A DNA stretch of 64,000 nt from Paludibacteraceae bacterium. Lineage in GTDB: Bacteria > Bacteroidota > Bacteroidia > Bacteroidales > Paludibacteraceae. The stretch covers positions 234,691-298,690 of the forward strand of contig JAKSNH010000001.1 of assembly GCA_024399955.1 (NCBI GenBank), given 5' to 3'. Both the position numbers and the translations under genes were made by a program. This document shows positions 16,764-26,499 of this stretch, in pieces (position 1 is the first letter of the stretch; each line of letters starts with the position of its first letter). The notes under the pieces were generated by a model that saw only the letters and a list, made by a program, of their open reading frames with translations, made no database searches and had not been told where the DNA came from.

Positions 16764-19085
16764 TTATTCTGCATGATCGTAGATCGTTTCGTACGAAACT
16801 TCCTCAAACGTGATAGAGAATTCTACACGGCGGTTAAGTGTACGACCTTCCTTGGTGTCATTGGTAGCAATAGGACGCTCGGAACCAAAGCCAACGGCGG
16901 TCATCTGATTCTTAACACCGGCATCTTGCAAGTACTTAAGTACAGCATCTGCACGTTTCTGACTGAGGGTCTTATTTAGTTGTACCTTACCTATATTATC
17001 GGTATGACCTTGAATCTCAACGACATACTCTGGATGATCAATAAAGATGACAGCGATCTTATTGAGAATACTGAAGCTGACAGGCTTAATAATGGCATTG
17101 TCGGTCTCAAACTGAATACCTTGCATAGCTTTTTGCAGCAAGTTACGTATTTCCTTCTGGATAACAGGGCAACCCTTGTTCTCTGCCGGACCAGGAACAG
17201 TAGGACATTCATCCAAATAATCAGGTACACTATCCTTATCGGTATCTTTATCACAACCAAGAGAGTCCACAAAGGCTACTGCCTCAGGTTTCGTATCCGG
17301 ACACTTATCTAAGTAATCAGGTACACCATCCTTATCGGTATCCTTATCGCAACCGAGAGAGTCCACAAAGGCAACTGCCTCTAACTTCGTATCCGGACAT
17401 TTATCCAAATAATCAGGTACACCATCCATATCGGTATCCTTGTCGCAACCGAGAAAGTCCACAAAGGCAACTGCCTCTAACTTCGTATCTAGACACTTGT
17501 CTAAGTAATCCGGCACGCCGTCCTTATCTGTATCTAACGGACAACCCACTTTGTCCACTCGTACGCCAAGTGGGGTATGAGGACACATATCCAGTTTATT
17601 CCAAACGCCATCCTTATCTTCGTCCTGCTTATTCGTACCCCAAACAATACTAAATCCTAATGCTACATTTACGCCCTTGGTCTTGTAGGGAATACCTGTG
17701 CCATTATAATCGGCATAAGACGTAGGAATATAGTCCATGGCAAGCGTCATGTTGATACCATCGTATGGCATCAAACTGATACCTGCACCAATGTTACTAT
17801 ATTTACCATTATTAACAAGTGAGTAACTGAGTGCAAGGTTGAACCAATTGCAGGGACGAACCGCACCGCCAATAGTCACTTCCTCATATAAACGACCATT
17901 GAATAAACGCGTCTTACTCAAAATACCGATACCTAAGATATTATTGCAGAAATTAGCATCTACACCTACATTGAGTTTGGCTGAAATCATGCGTGTATAC
18001 GTGCTCTTCTTATCTTTAGTATGAATACTTTCTGCAAAATCCTTCAACGCTTCCACAACATCGTCTGTTAACTGATCTCCATCAAACTTATAGTCGTTCG
18101 CCTCGTTGTAATAATCCGACCATTGCAAATCTCGTACGCCTGTAAATGTAGAATCCACATTTGTCTTATATGAAACACCGTTCCATACAATAAAACCGAG
18201 GTCATTAAGGGCAGCGGTAATTTGTACTTGAGGGTGGGGTTTATATGCAAAACCGAAATCAATGGCAGCACCACCACCTTGTGGCATAAAGTAATCTGCA
18301 AGGTCCAGTCCGTCTATTATCTTGGACGCATCCATGTCCTCAATCGATTTATATGAGAGTTGCTTAGGTAGTGCATCCCAATTGATGGGTGCAGATCCCT
18401 GTATATCTCCGTTACCGTGCAAATACCATCCTTGAGCAGAAGCATCTAAGGTGAGGCTTTTGTTACGGAGTGTGAAGTTAGCAGTACCTAATAAAATCTT
18501 CAGTTTACCACCGATAGTCCATTGGTCGTTTAACTTATAAGAATAGCCTCCGGCAATCTCAGTATAGGCGTTAATCTGCATTCCTAATTGCTTGAGATTG
18601 TAACTATTCACGCCATCTAAGTTCCGCATTCCTCCATTAAGTATGAAATCAAACATGGTCTTAGGTGTTGATATTCCGGCTTCAATTCGCTCCATGACGC
18701 TAATATGGATATAGCCTCTCTCCTTATAACGGAAACCGAAACTAACCAAGTCTAATGTTAAATCTTCACCCGTCATCGTTACCTTGCGGAATTGCTTCAT
18801 GAGTTTATTCCTATCAGCACCCGGGTAAAGGGCAGTAACAGTTTGACCATCTTGATTGAAAATAATATCACTAGCTGTCAGCGAGTTATTACCTGCCCAA
18901 AAACTGGTATAACCGAGTGGTGTAAAGTTAACATAACCATCACTTACCGGTTGGAAGGCAGGGTTGACGATATGGCGCATAGGTGCGTTCTCCAAGAAAT
19001 AGAGCGTAGAAACTTGCTGCGCATAGATAGAAGAGCAGAAAGCAGTGGCTATAAGAGCCAAAACGGTTGATTGTAGCCTTTTCAT
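16764..19085 (-). CDS. DUF5723-like / thrombospondin-3 repeat / OmpA-family outer-membrane protein
   Basis: 773 residues. Signal peptide at 1-22 (ends SIYA-QQ). Residues 25-485 are a beta-rich domain resembling the DUF5723 or PorP/SprF-like barrels of Bacteroidetes. Residues about 490-640 carry calcium-binding thrombospondin type 3 repeats, with three consecutive 32-residue units of the form DTDKDGVPDYLDKCPDTK. The final 120 residues are an OmpA peptidoglycan-binding domain (IQGHTDNIGKVQLNKTLSQK and ERPIATNDTKEGRTLNRRVE). It likely links the outer membrane to peptidoglycan. It follows the lipoprotein gene by three bases, and the two probably work together. Confidence 0.87.
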   Translation of the reverse strand: MKRLQSTVLALIATAFCSSIYAQQVSTLYFLENAPMRHIVNPAFQPVSDGYVNFTPLGYTSFWAGNNSLTASDIIFNQDGQTVTALYPGADRNKLMKQFRKVTMTGEDLTLDLVSFGFRYKERGYIHISVMERIEAGISTPKTMFDFILNGGMRNLDGVNSYNLKQLGMQINAYTEIAGGYSYKLNDQWTIGGKLKILLGTANFTLRNKSLTLDASAQGWYLHGNGDIQGSAPINWDALPKQLSYKSIEDMDASKIIDGLDLADYFMPQGGGAAIDFGFAYKPHPQVQITAALNDLGFIVWNGVSYKTNVDSTFTGVRDLQWSDYYNEANDYKFDGDQLTDDVVEALKDFAESIHTKDKKSTYTRMISAKLNVGVDANFCNNILGIGILSKTRLFNGRLYEEVTIGGAVRPCNWFNLALSYSLVNNGKYSNIGAGISLMPYDGINMTLAMDYIPTSYADYNGTGIPYKTKGVNVALGFSIVWGTNKQDEDKDGVWNKLDMCPHTPLGVRVDKVGCPLDTDKDGVPDYLDKCLDTKLEAVAFVDFLGCDKDTDMDGVPDYLDKCPDTKLEAVAFVDSLGCDKDTDKDGVPDYLDKCPDTKPEAVAFVDSLGCDKDTDKDSVPDYLDECPTVPGPAENKGCPVIQKEIRNLLQKAMQGIQFETDNAIIKPVSFSILNKIAVIFIDHPEYVVEIQGHTDNIGKVQLNKTLSQKRADAVLKYLQDAGVKNQMTAVGFGSERPIATNDTKEGRTLNRRVEFSITFEEVSYETIYDHAE
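17190..17540 (-). repeat. 96-bp tandem repeats coding thrombospondin-3 units
   Basis: About 3.5 near-identical 96-base units inside the OmpA-family gene, each encoding 32 residues with DTDKDGVPDYLDKC. The high DNA identity between units points to recent expansion or gene conversion, so copy number could vary between strains. Confidence 0.85.
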
Positions 19086-19088
19086 AGC

Positions 19089-20930
19089 TTATTCCTCCTC
19101 ATCCTTTTTGTTGAAATTAACAATTGCTTCTACATTAGCCGCTACACCAACTTGTACCGTCAAACTATTCGTGCCTTCTAACAGACATGGCTCAGCATTG
19201 TGGCCCATAATACCTTCTACATCTAAGTGCTTGCAGGTTGTAAAGGTCTTCCATTGTGCCGAATCAACATTTAAGATAAACGTTGATTGAGAAGGCGTCT
19301 CTATATGTGCGTATTTCTCTCCACTATTGCGCACCAACTTAGGAGCCGGTAGATGCAAATGGTTGAGCGAAGAATCTTTGAAGAGAATGACATTAAGGTC
19401 CTTGCTATCTTTATCCAAGAACTTCACCTTAGCATCAATCTCAAAGGGCAGGTTATTCGTCATCGTTAAGAAGAGTTTCACCGCTTTGGCATTTCCATGC
19501 TCTACTTCATCAATCTCCTTAATGAGCGAATCCATATCCAAATTGGAGAAATCTAAGTCTTCAATTTTACCGAAGTAACTGGCTTCCATGTCGTCGTTAA
19601 ACTTCATTGGAATATCTAAGGCTATGTAACCCGATATATTTGTGTTGAGAGGATTAATACGATGTTGTGGATATTGAGCCTTGCGGTTTTCATCAACCTG
19701 CAGCATAAAGCTATACATGAATGTGTCCGGACGAATATCAAATAACTGATCTATGTGGCCTTGACTCGCCTCATGATTGAAGAGTTGGTCATTAAAAATG
19801 GAATCGGTTAATTGAGAAAGAATAGGATGCAATACATTATCCAACGGAAAAGGTGCTTTAGTTTTTCCATTCCACGTAGCATCAACATATTGAGTGGCGT
19901 TAGATGCCCTCAATGTATCTAAATATAATATCAATGGTGCTGCAATTTGATGCCATAACCCGATTTTAATGGATGGCTCGGCCAGACGTAGATTCATGTT
20001 TTGTACATTTTTCCAATCCTCCCAATCGTCTTGAATACAAATAACACCGCGGTCACGCACCTGATTACTTGCTGAGAAATATCCCCAAATGGCAGAGGTT
20101 TTCAGCATCACCATCTTGTAGTCATAACTGAATGCGGACGATTCTGTAATTATAATCTCACCACTATTTTTAGGAATGGTAAAATTGAATATAAACGTGA
20201 ACTCGCAAGAGTCAATGACATTCTCAGGGCCTGGGTCGTCATTAGGATTTTTCATAAAGCAAGCTGTGAAGTTATCAATGCGGATAGGGATGCTATCGCC
20301 ATAGTCATAGCGGCTTTGTTTGCCTTCGTCTTTTGTATATACGCGAACCTTATTGCCTTGGGCGCGTTTGAATTGCTTTCCTAATTCCACATCTACGGAA
20401 TTGATCCAACTCCAATCTAAACCTAACTCCTTCACGTTGATGCGACTTGTTAAAAGAGCACTATCCACACGGATACTATCCAAACGCTCATTATTAAGAT
20501 CTGTGTTTAACTTGTCTAAACGAAGCGTCAGAGGGAATTTTAACGTAATAGGGAACCCTTTAATAGCATCGCTTACAACCCACTCATCCTCCCCCACATC
20601 TATAAGAACGTCTTTCAGTTGCTGGAAGACCTTGAAGTCCTTGTGCGTCTCACCTATATACTGCGTTATATCGATAGGATGGAAAACACGAGTAGGAACG
20701 TTTAATGTATCCATATAATGGAATATGCCGTCGTCATCCATATAAAGAACTTTAACTTGATTGCCTCCCAGGAAATCGGCTGCAGTAACAGTCATGTCAC
20801 CAACCGGGATGACTAATCCGAAATCTGCTTGCATCGTGGTATCGATGTTGTTGAAGTCAACCTTCTCTTTACACCCATTCAGCAAGCATACAAAGCAGGC
20901 TATTGCCCCAAGAATGGAAAGTTTTTTCAT
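19089..20930 (-). CDS. Large hypothetical lipoprotein
   Basis: 613 residues. Signal with lipobox LLNGC (Cys at about 20), so it should be a lipoprotein. The mature part is beta-rich with no catalytic motif I recognise; stretches such as FKVFQQLKDVLIDVGEDEWV and VEAIVNFNKKDEEE give no family. It is co-transcribed with the OmpA-family protein (three-base gap) from the promoter at 20966-20997, which suggests a joint cell-envelope function. Treat it as a protein of unknown function; confidence is in the gene, not a role. Confidence 0.8.
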   Translation of the reverse strand: MKKLSILGAIACFVCLLNGCKEKVDFNNIDTTMQADFGLVIPVGDMTVTAADFLGGNQVKVLYMDDDGIFHYMDTLNVPTRVFHPIDITQYIGETHKDFKVFQQLKDVLIDVGEDEWVVSDAIKGFPITLKFPLTLRLDKLNTDLNNERLDSIRVDSALLTSRINVKELGLDWSWINSVDVELGKQFKRAQGNKVRVYTKDEGKQSRYDYGDSIPIRIDNFTACFMKNPNDDPGPENVIDSCEFTFIFNFTIPKNSGEIIITESSAFSYDYKMVMLKTSAIWGYFSASNQVRDRGVICIQDDWEDWKNVQNMNLRLAEPSIKIGLWHQIAAPLILYLDTLRASNATQYVDATWNGKTKAPFPLDNVLHPILSQLTDSIFNDQLFNHEASQGHIDQLFDIRPDTFMYSFMLQVDENRKAQYPQHRINPLNTNISGYIALDIPMKFNDDMEASYFGKIEDLDFSNLDMDSLIKEIDEVEHGNAKAVKLFLTMTNNLPFEIDAKVKFLDKDSKDLNVILFKDSSLNHLHLPAPKLVRNSGEKYAHIETPSQSTFILNVDSAQWKTFTTCKHLDVEGIMGHNAEPCLLEGTNSLTVQVGVAANVEAIVNFNKKDEEE

Positions 20931-20965
20931 AAATATATTCTCTTTGTTATATACAATTCAGCGTG

Positions 20966-20997
20966 CAAAAGTACAAAAAATAATTTATATATGCAAA
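20966..20997 (-). promoter_or_regulatory. Promoter of the lipoprotein-OmpA-yebC-rsmG unit
   Basis: Minus strand: TTTG (20997-20994), 20-base spacer starting CATATATAAA, TACTTTTG (20973-20966). The predicted leader is about 30 bases. Confidence 0.82.
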
Positions 20998-21000
20998 TAA

Positions 21001-22398
21001 TTACTTATTTTTAAGTAAATAAATTTTTTCTGTAGCTCGTGTAAGGGCTGTGTAAAGCCATCTTAGATTCTGTTTTACGGACGAATTAGCCGTTGCATCT
21101 TCTGTATTTTCAGCCAATATCCCGGGATCAATAAAGACGCGTTTCCATTGTCCGCCTTGCGACTTATGGCAGGTTACCGCATAAGCGTAGCGCACTTGTA
21201 GCGCATTATAGTAGGGCGATGCCGCTACTTTTTCACGCATCTCTTTCTTGGTGTGTATCTCCGGATAATCCTCGGCAATCTTAGTGTATAGGTCTCGTTG
21301 CAGTTCATAATTCTTCTCCGGAGTATCGGTTAATAACGTATCTAACCACAGCACCACATCAACTTCCCATTCGTAGTCTAAACTGCGCAAACTGGCATCC
21401 ACAAAATGGTATCCATATAACTCCCGCTCGCCTCTTAAACGCACCACTTCCAGCATATCGCCATTGGCCAAAAAGGGAAGTCCGTCATATTGCTCCGTAA
21501 AAAAGTAATTATTCCTGCTGACCATAATCCGGTCACCGGTCTGCAACATATCTTCCTTCCATAGTAACTGCGCCCGAACGCCTTGATTATACATGTTAGT
21601 GCGCTTGTTGGAGCGCGTAATAATCAATGTGTCTTCTAATCCTACTTCATCATAACTGCGCTCAATTTCTGCGACCATCTCATTGCCGGGCAATAACCCC
21701 ACATCTTCTGCCGATTGGACCAAGTCAATAATGCATCCAGGAGCCTCGGAGGGGTGCTCTACGAACTGCCTGACCTTGGTAGCATTACTAAGGATACCGC
21801 TATCTTGTGCTTGACGAGCCACCTCTGTTAATTGTGCATACCGAACCGTTAGTCCCAGGCTCTTTAGTTCGTTCAATTGCAACGCCGGACTTTCTTCATA
21901 TCCAACAGGCGGCAATTGTGCCTCGTCTCCGAGTAGCAGCATCTTGCAGCCTTCTCCTTGATAAACAAACTGAATCAGGTCGCGCAGCAAGTATTGATCA
22001 ATCATAGATGCTTCATCGATGATGAAGAGTGTGTTCTTATCCTTATTAAAAGCGAGAGAAAACTTGATGTCTGTCACTTGATCGGGCTTGCTTTCTGTAT
22101 GATATATCCACTTATGAATCGTGTAGGCATTCGTGCCGGAATAATGACTCATTACTTTTGCAGCACGACCAGTAGGCGCCAATAAAACAGTAGATTGATT
22201 CAGTGCTGCCATAGCCTTGGTTAAGGCACTCACCAAACTCGTTTTACCAGTACCGGCATATCCAGTCAGAAGAAAACAAGGCCGTTCGCCCCGCTCCGCT
22301 AAAAAAAGTGACAGTAGGTCAATCGCTGCCTCTTGTCCCGCATTGGGAACAAAAGGAAGACAGGAAATAATTCTATTTTTAACAAAATTTTGCAGCAC
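21001..22398 (-). CDS. RecD/Pif1-like ATP-dependent DNA helicase
   Basis: 465 residues, GTG start at 22398. Walker A GYAGTGKTS at 46-54, Walker B LFIIDEASMID, a motif III-like LLLGDEAQLPPVGYEES, and the C-terminal UvrD_C_2-type motif YAVTCHKSQGGQWKRVFID with LRWLYTALTRATEKIYLL. This is the 5'->3' superfamily 1B helicase core, much shorter than full RecD2, of the kind annotated as an AAA ATPase or exodeoxyribonuclease V-like helicase in Bacteroidetes. It probably acts in replication-fork or repair DNA unwinding. It sits between divergent transcripts and has no clear own promoter. Confidence 0.92.
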   Translation of the reverse strand: MLQNFVKNRIISCLPFVPNAGQEAAIDLLSLFLAERGERPCFLLTGYAGTGKTSLVSALTKAMAALNQSTVLLAPTGRAAKVMSHYSGTNAYTIHKWIYHTESKPDQVTDIKFSLAFNKDKNTLFIIDEASMIDQYLLRDLIQFVYQGEGCKMLLLGDEAQLPPVGYEESPALQLNELKSLGLTVRYAQLTEVARQAQDSGILSNATKVRQFVEHPSEAPGCIIDLVQSAEDVGLLPGNEMVAEIERSYDEVGLEDTLIITRSNKRTNMYNQGVRAQLLWKEDMLQTGDRIMVSRNNYFFTEQYDGLPFLANGDMLEVVRLRGERELYGYHFVDASLRSLDYEWEVDVVLWLDTLLTDTPEKNYELQRDLYTKIAEDYPEIHTKKEMREKVAASPYYNALQVRYAYAVTCHKSQGGQWKRVFIDPGILAENTEDATANSSVKQNLRWLYTALTRATEKIYLLKNK

Positions 22399-22421
22399 AG
22401 ATTAAGATTTTTGCGCAAATA

Positions 22422-22453
22422 TTTGTGTATATCAAAAAAATGTTGTACCTTTG
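22422..22453 (+). promoter_or_regulatory. Promoter of SRP RNA
   Basis: TTTG 22422-22425, 20-base spacer containing TATATCAAAAAAATG, TACCTTTG 22446-22453. The transcript would start about 34 bases before the mature SRP RNA; that leader can fold as CGCAAAC/GTTTTTGCG. Confidence 0.85.
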
Positions 22454-22493
22454 CAGCCGCAAACGTGAAAGATTGTTTTTGCGTTATCCTATA

Positions 22494-22590
22494 GGGTGGG
22501 TGCTATACGACCAGCTCCCTTTGAATTCCCCCAGGTCTTGACCGAAGCAAGGGTAGGAGGTTGTAGCGGTGCGATATAGTTAGCCCATCC
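22494..22590 (+). ncRNA. ffs: Signal recognition particle RNA (small bacterial type)
   Basis: About 97 bases. The outer stem is GGGTGGG (22494-22500) with CCCATCC (22584-22590), followed directly by T7 (22591-22597). The Bacteroidetes-type 3' half GGGTAGGAGGTTGTAGCGG and GCGATATAGTTAGCCC is clear, as is the symmetric loop CAGG/AGCA that binds the Ffh M domain. The tip is unusual: between the loop strands the sequence is TCTTGACCGA, so the apical loop is not the common GGAA or GNRA tetraloop. The rlmD gene ends just downstream on the opposite strand. Confidence 0.92.
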
Positions 22591-22601
22591 TTTTTTTGTG
22601 C

Positions 22602-23999
22602 CTACCGCTTTTCTAATAATACCACGTTCTCTACGTGCTGGGTATGGGGGAACATATCTACGGGTTGAACCGCCATCACTTTATAATCGCAGTCTAGTAA
22701 ACTCAAATCGCGAGCCTGTGTAGCAGGATTACAACTTACATACACGATACGTTTAGGTGCAGCGTTTAGTATGACCTTTATTACATCTTCGTGCATTCCT
22801 GCGCGAGGAGGATCCGTAATAATGACCTCCGGCTTGCCATGTTGAGCAATGAAATCCGTATTTAAAACGTTCTTCATGTCTCCTGCGAAGAACTCTGTGT
22901 TATTTAGATTGTTCAGCTTCGCATTTACTTTGGCGTCCTCAATTGCTTCCGGAACATATTCTATACCTACAACTTTTTGCGCTTGTTTTGCAACGAAATT
23001 AGCAATGGTTCCGGTACCGGTATATAAGTCATAAACAACTTCTTTGCCGGTTAATTGAGCAAAGCGTCGTGCCACAGAATAGAGTTCGTAAGCTTGGTCT
23101 GTATTGGTCTGATAAAAGGACTTGGGACCCACTTTGAACTGCAAGTCCTCCATCTTCTCTATGATATAATCCTGACCTGCATACAGCAATACTTCTTGAT
23201 CACCAATGGTGTCGTTCATTTTCTGATTAATGCAATACATCAGACTAATGACTTGCGGGAAGGATGTGTGGACGTATTCCAATAACCCTTTGGCGTTGTC
23301 GTCTAAAGGCGTAGCAAACACAACCACTACCATCCACTCTCCTTCGTTATTATTGCGAATCATTAGATTGCGCATCTGTCCCTCGTGTGTGCGTTCGTTG
23401 TAAAAAGGCATGTTGTGTGTGATAGCATACTGATACACACCATTGCGGATATCGTTTTGCAGCCCCTCCATGAGATGGCATTCGTCAATCTGCAATACTT
23501 TGTCAAAATTATTCGTAATATGGAATCCTAATCCCGGTTCAAAGGGGACACCCGCCTTCATCTGTTCGGTTGTAAGCCACTTATGATCTGCAAAAGCAAA
23601 TTCTAATTTATTGCGGTATTGATAAGTCTTCTTACTGCCTAAAATCGGACTAATAGTCGGTAATTCAATCTTGCCGATACGCGTTAAATTATCCTCTACC
23701 TGCTGTTGTTTCCATTTCAGTTGCTCAGGGTAGGGCAATACTTGCCATTTACATCCTCCGCATGTACCATAATGTGGACAAACCGCTTCGCAACGTAGTG
23801 GACTGGCTTGTTTGAGACGCAACACCCGCGCCTCCATAAAACTATGTTTTTTCTTCGTAACCTGCAAATCTACCACATCCCCCGGTACGCAATATGGCAC
23901 AAAACAAACCAAATCATTGATACGTGTCATAGCTTTGCCTTCGGCAGCTATGCCGGTAATGGTGATGTCCTCTAAGATAGGTAAACTCTTCTTTTTCAT
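22602..23999 (-). CDS. rlmD: 23S rRNA (uracil-C5)-methyltransferase, RlmD/RumA family
   Basis: 465 residues. An N-terminal TRAM domain is followed by the iron-sulfur cysteines in CPHYGTCGGCKWQ; the SAM motif is VVYDLYTGTGTIANF; the catalytic Cys is in YVSCNPATQARDL. This matches the RlmD/RlmCD class that makes 5-methyluridine at U1939 (or U747) of 23S rRNA; exact site choice is not decidable here. Its first four bases overlap the end of the upstream amidase-like gene, so both share one message. Confidence 0.93.
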   Translation of the reverse strand: MKKKSLPILEDITITGIAAEGKAMTRINDLVCFVPYCVPGDVVDLQVTKKKHSFMEARVLRLKQASPLRCEAVCPHYGTCGGCKWQVLPYPEQLKWKQQQVEDNLTRIGKIELPTISPILGSKKTYQYRNKLEFAFADHKWLTTEQMKAGVPFEPGLGFHITNNFDKVLQIDECHLMEGLQNDIRNGVYQYAITHNMPFYNERTHEGQMRNLMIRNNNEGEWMVVVVFATPLDDNAKGLLEYVHTSFPQVISLMYCINQKMNDTIGDQEVLLYAGQDYIIEKMEDLQFKVGPKSFYQTNTDQAYELYSVARRFAQLTGKEVVYDLYTGTGTIANFVAKQAQKVVGIEYVPEAIEDAKVNAKLNNLNNTEFFAGDMKNVLNTDFIAQHGKPEVIITDPPRAGMHEDVIKVILNAAPKRIVYVSCNPATQARDLSLLDCDYKVMAVQPVDMFPHTQHVENVVLLEKR

Positions 24000-26449
24000 T
24001 CTTTTATCAGATGCTCTATTTGTTCTTTGTATATGGTGTTAAATGATTTCATGCTCTCTAATGGGAGACCCCAAATGATATAATTAGACCCTTTTATACC
24101 AGCCGATAAACCGGTGTCTGAATAGCGGGCAATTGTTTGATCTTGCGGTGCAATCTTTGTGACAGCACTTACATCTTCGGCACTTAGTTGGTGCTCGTTG
24201 ATTTCTTGTATATATTCGGTAGTATGACCATTATAAATAATTTCGCCCGAAGCGCAAGCATGCTGTGGATAACCGACGTATGCTCCGCTTATTAGTACTT
24301 TCTTGTCCCCTTTAGTCCAGCCCATTGTTTCTACACAACTATTCATCGCTTTGACGGTATTCCAATTGCTTTTGCCTAATACGATATCCACGTAACGATA
24401 GGCGGTGTCTGCTGCTGCAACGGCATCCATCGTACAACTGGCATAACTGATATTCATTTGTTGCAGAATCTTACCATGGCGAATAGTATAATCGTGGGTA
24501 TTTCCCATTAATAACTTGCCGGTACGATTCATATTGCTTTGGCCAAATCCGCAATCGTCATCTGTGTGCCATACCGATGCAGGATTATAATTGACCTGCT
24601 CACCAATATAAGCCATTTCGTAATTATCCGGAATAGGTCTGGACCAAGGGTCAATACCCATCGTAGTGGCAGAACTAGATAAGAATAAAGGACCGCGAAC
24701 CGTCGTAAAGGCATCTACTACCAACATAGGCTGATGGTGATTGCTTGAACTATGGAAGGCACTTACCCTAGTGGAGGGCATACTAATACCTCCGTCATTG
24801 CCGGCTACTATATAGAAGTCATGACGTACATCTTTTTGGGCGACCATGTCAAATTGCGTTTCATATACCACACTACCATTATCCCAATCTCCCTCGCCTG
24901 TGCGCGTGTATATTACATAATAGGTGGAGCGAGCCTCTGCTTCTATCGGATCAATGGTTGCGTTCCAAGATAGGTGCAACGAGTCACCTTGCCACATAGT
25001 ACGTATAGCATGGGGTGGTAGAGGTTGAGGAATAAAGGACTGATTATAGCGCTGCGCCAAGAAACGTCCTATTCCTTTATAGACAGCACGAGCCACTTTG
25101 AATTTGAATTCAGGGTTGAGGCCATACTGCATATCTAAGTAGTTCTGATGTCCCAATAATTCTAATATCATTGCGGGCACAACAGGATATCTCGATTCCG
25201 AATAATCGCCATTTAGCAACTTGCGTCGCGTCCATCGCGGAGTGACTTCGTCTCGTAAATCGTTGATAATCTGCGTCATAACGTAATCCGTTAAATCACG
25301 AGCTATAATACGACTGTCTCCCGAAGGATACTCTGTGCGACCATCATTGTCTTTGGTCGTGTAAATACCAAGCGTACCGATAATACTATCTGGTTCTGCA
25401 CCTGCATCTGTATGAAAGGCTAAACTCATATCTACCGGCACCCCTAAACCAGGTTGCTCCGGATTCATAACACTGCCGCCACAAAGGTAATTAACCCATT
25501 TACCGCGGCAAGTCAAATCATCCAAGTAGTCATTATGATTATCATCATATTGCAATAAAGACATCTCATATCCGGCATCTTTTAACCAATACCAGGCTGC
25601 TTCTACCCAAATGGGACGACCACTATGTCCTAAACGTTGCCCATGGATGATTTTGTATTCAATTCCTTCGCCTTCCACAGAGATGGAATCGCTCTCAACG
25701 GTGCATAAATACTGCCAAACTCCGGCACCTATTTGGGTATTAATGGAATAATGTGTTTGTTGATCGCCATGATGAACGACGACCTTTTGATTAGCGTTGT
25801 TCCCGGTGCTCCAGCGCAGGTAAACCGTTTGATATCCGGGACGAACATATGCTCGTGGCTGCATAACAATCGCTCCGGAATTCTCTAACATAGGTGCTAA
25901 ATAGGGCGCTACAAAAGCAGTCGTAAACACATCCTCTACCGTTGTCCATAACCGCGCTCGTTGCCAACGATATAAGTCGGTATGCGGGTCCCTAAACCAT
26001 CCGTGACTGGCCCATAATGCGATATGTCGTCCTTCTAAACCATCCGAAATCCGGTAGGGACGGTCTGCATTGTATATCAAAGGTTGGTCTGCCACCTTAG
26101 GGCTCTTTTGCTTTCGGGGCTTATACCGAGTCGTAATGAGGTCTCCTAATTCATACTCCCCCGAATAAATAGTAGCGCGAGCATTGGTTACTCCTGCCCA
26201 CGTTCCGGCTTGATGTCGCAATGCTTCCAATTCGTTTGGTGCTAAACTGAGACAACCTAAGGCATCGTTGGTGTAGATGCAGACTTGATTCCCTTTAATT
26301 GAAACATTCTTTACTCTTACCCGCAAATCAATAGCAGCACGTTCCCTCGCATATTGGTTGAGGGAGTCGGCTAAAGCACGCATATCAAGTGCCTGAGCAT
26401 GACCAACCCATGCTGTGAGCATCATGATTATTATCAATCGTTTATTCAT
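23996..26449 (-). CDS. Exported amidase_3-like protein with golvesin-type C-terminus
   Basis: 817 residues. Signal peptide at 1-20 (GHAQA-LDM). The middle has an N-acetylmuramoyl-L-alanine amidase-like pattern: HIALWASHGWF, later DMSLAFHTDAGAEPD and VPAMILELLGHQNYLDMQYG, matching the His, Glu, His and Glu zinc-site order of Amidase_3. Residues 185-300 resemble a golvesin/xanthan-lyase-like beta-sandwich (IVMQPRAYVRPGYQTVYLRW), and 500-590 an Fn3 module. Similar Bacteroidales proteins are annotated as xanthan lyase or amidase. A cell-wall or glycan-cleaving role is likely but unproven. Transcribed from the promoter at 26468-26499 together with rlmD. Confidence 0.75.
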   Translation of the reverse strand: MNKRLIIIMMLTAWVGHAQALDMRALADSLNQYARERAAIDLRVRVKNVSIKGNQVCIYTNDALGCLSLAPNELEALRHQAGTWAGVTNARATIYSGEYELGDLITTRYKPRKQKSPKVADQPLIYNADRPYRISDGLEGRHIALWASHGWFRDPHTDLYRWQRARLWTTVEDVFTTAFVAPYLAPMLENSGAIVMQPRAYVRPGYQTVYLRWSTGNNANQKVVVHHGDQQTHYSINTQIGAGVWQYLCTVESDSISVEGEGIEYKIIHGQRLGHSGRPIWVEAAWYWLKDAGYEMSLLQYDDNHNDYLDDLTCRGKWVNYLCGGSVMNPEQPGLGVPVDMSLAFHTDAGAEPDSIIGTLGIYTTKDNDGRTEYPSGDSRIIARDLTDYVMTQIINDLRDEVTPRWTRRKLLNGDYSESRYPVVPAMILELLGHQNYLDMQYGLNPEFKFKVARAVYKGIGRFLAQRYNQSFIPQPLPPHAIRTMWQGDSLHLSWNATIDPIEAEARSTYYVIYTRTGEGDWDNGSVVYETQFDMVAQKDVRHDFYIVAGNDGGISMPSTRVSAFHSSSNHHQPMLVVDAFTTVRGPLFLSSSATTMGIDPWSRPIPDNYEMAYIGEQVNYNPASVWHTDDDCGFGQSNMNRTGKLLMGNTHDYTIRHGKILQQMNISYASCTMDAVAAADTAYRYVDIVLGKSNWNTVKAMNSCVETMGWTKGDKKVLISGAYVGYPQHACASGEIIYNGHTTEYIQEINEHQLSAEDVSAVTKIAPQDQTIARYSDTGLSAGIKGSNYIIWGLPLESMKSFNTIYKEQIEHLIKE

Positions 26450-26467
26450 AAGTCGCTAAATTGGCTG

Positions 26468-26499
26468 CAAAAGTATAAAAAAATTTGCATATATGCAAA
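26468..26499 (-). promoter_or_regulatory. Promoter of amidase-rlmD operon
   Basis: Minus strand: TTTG (26499-26496), 20-base spacer, TACTTTTG (26475-26468). It interlocks with the divergent promoter at 26484-26515; the shared core TTTGCATATATGCAAA (26484-26499) is a perfect palindrome holding both -33 boxes. Confidence 0.8.
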
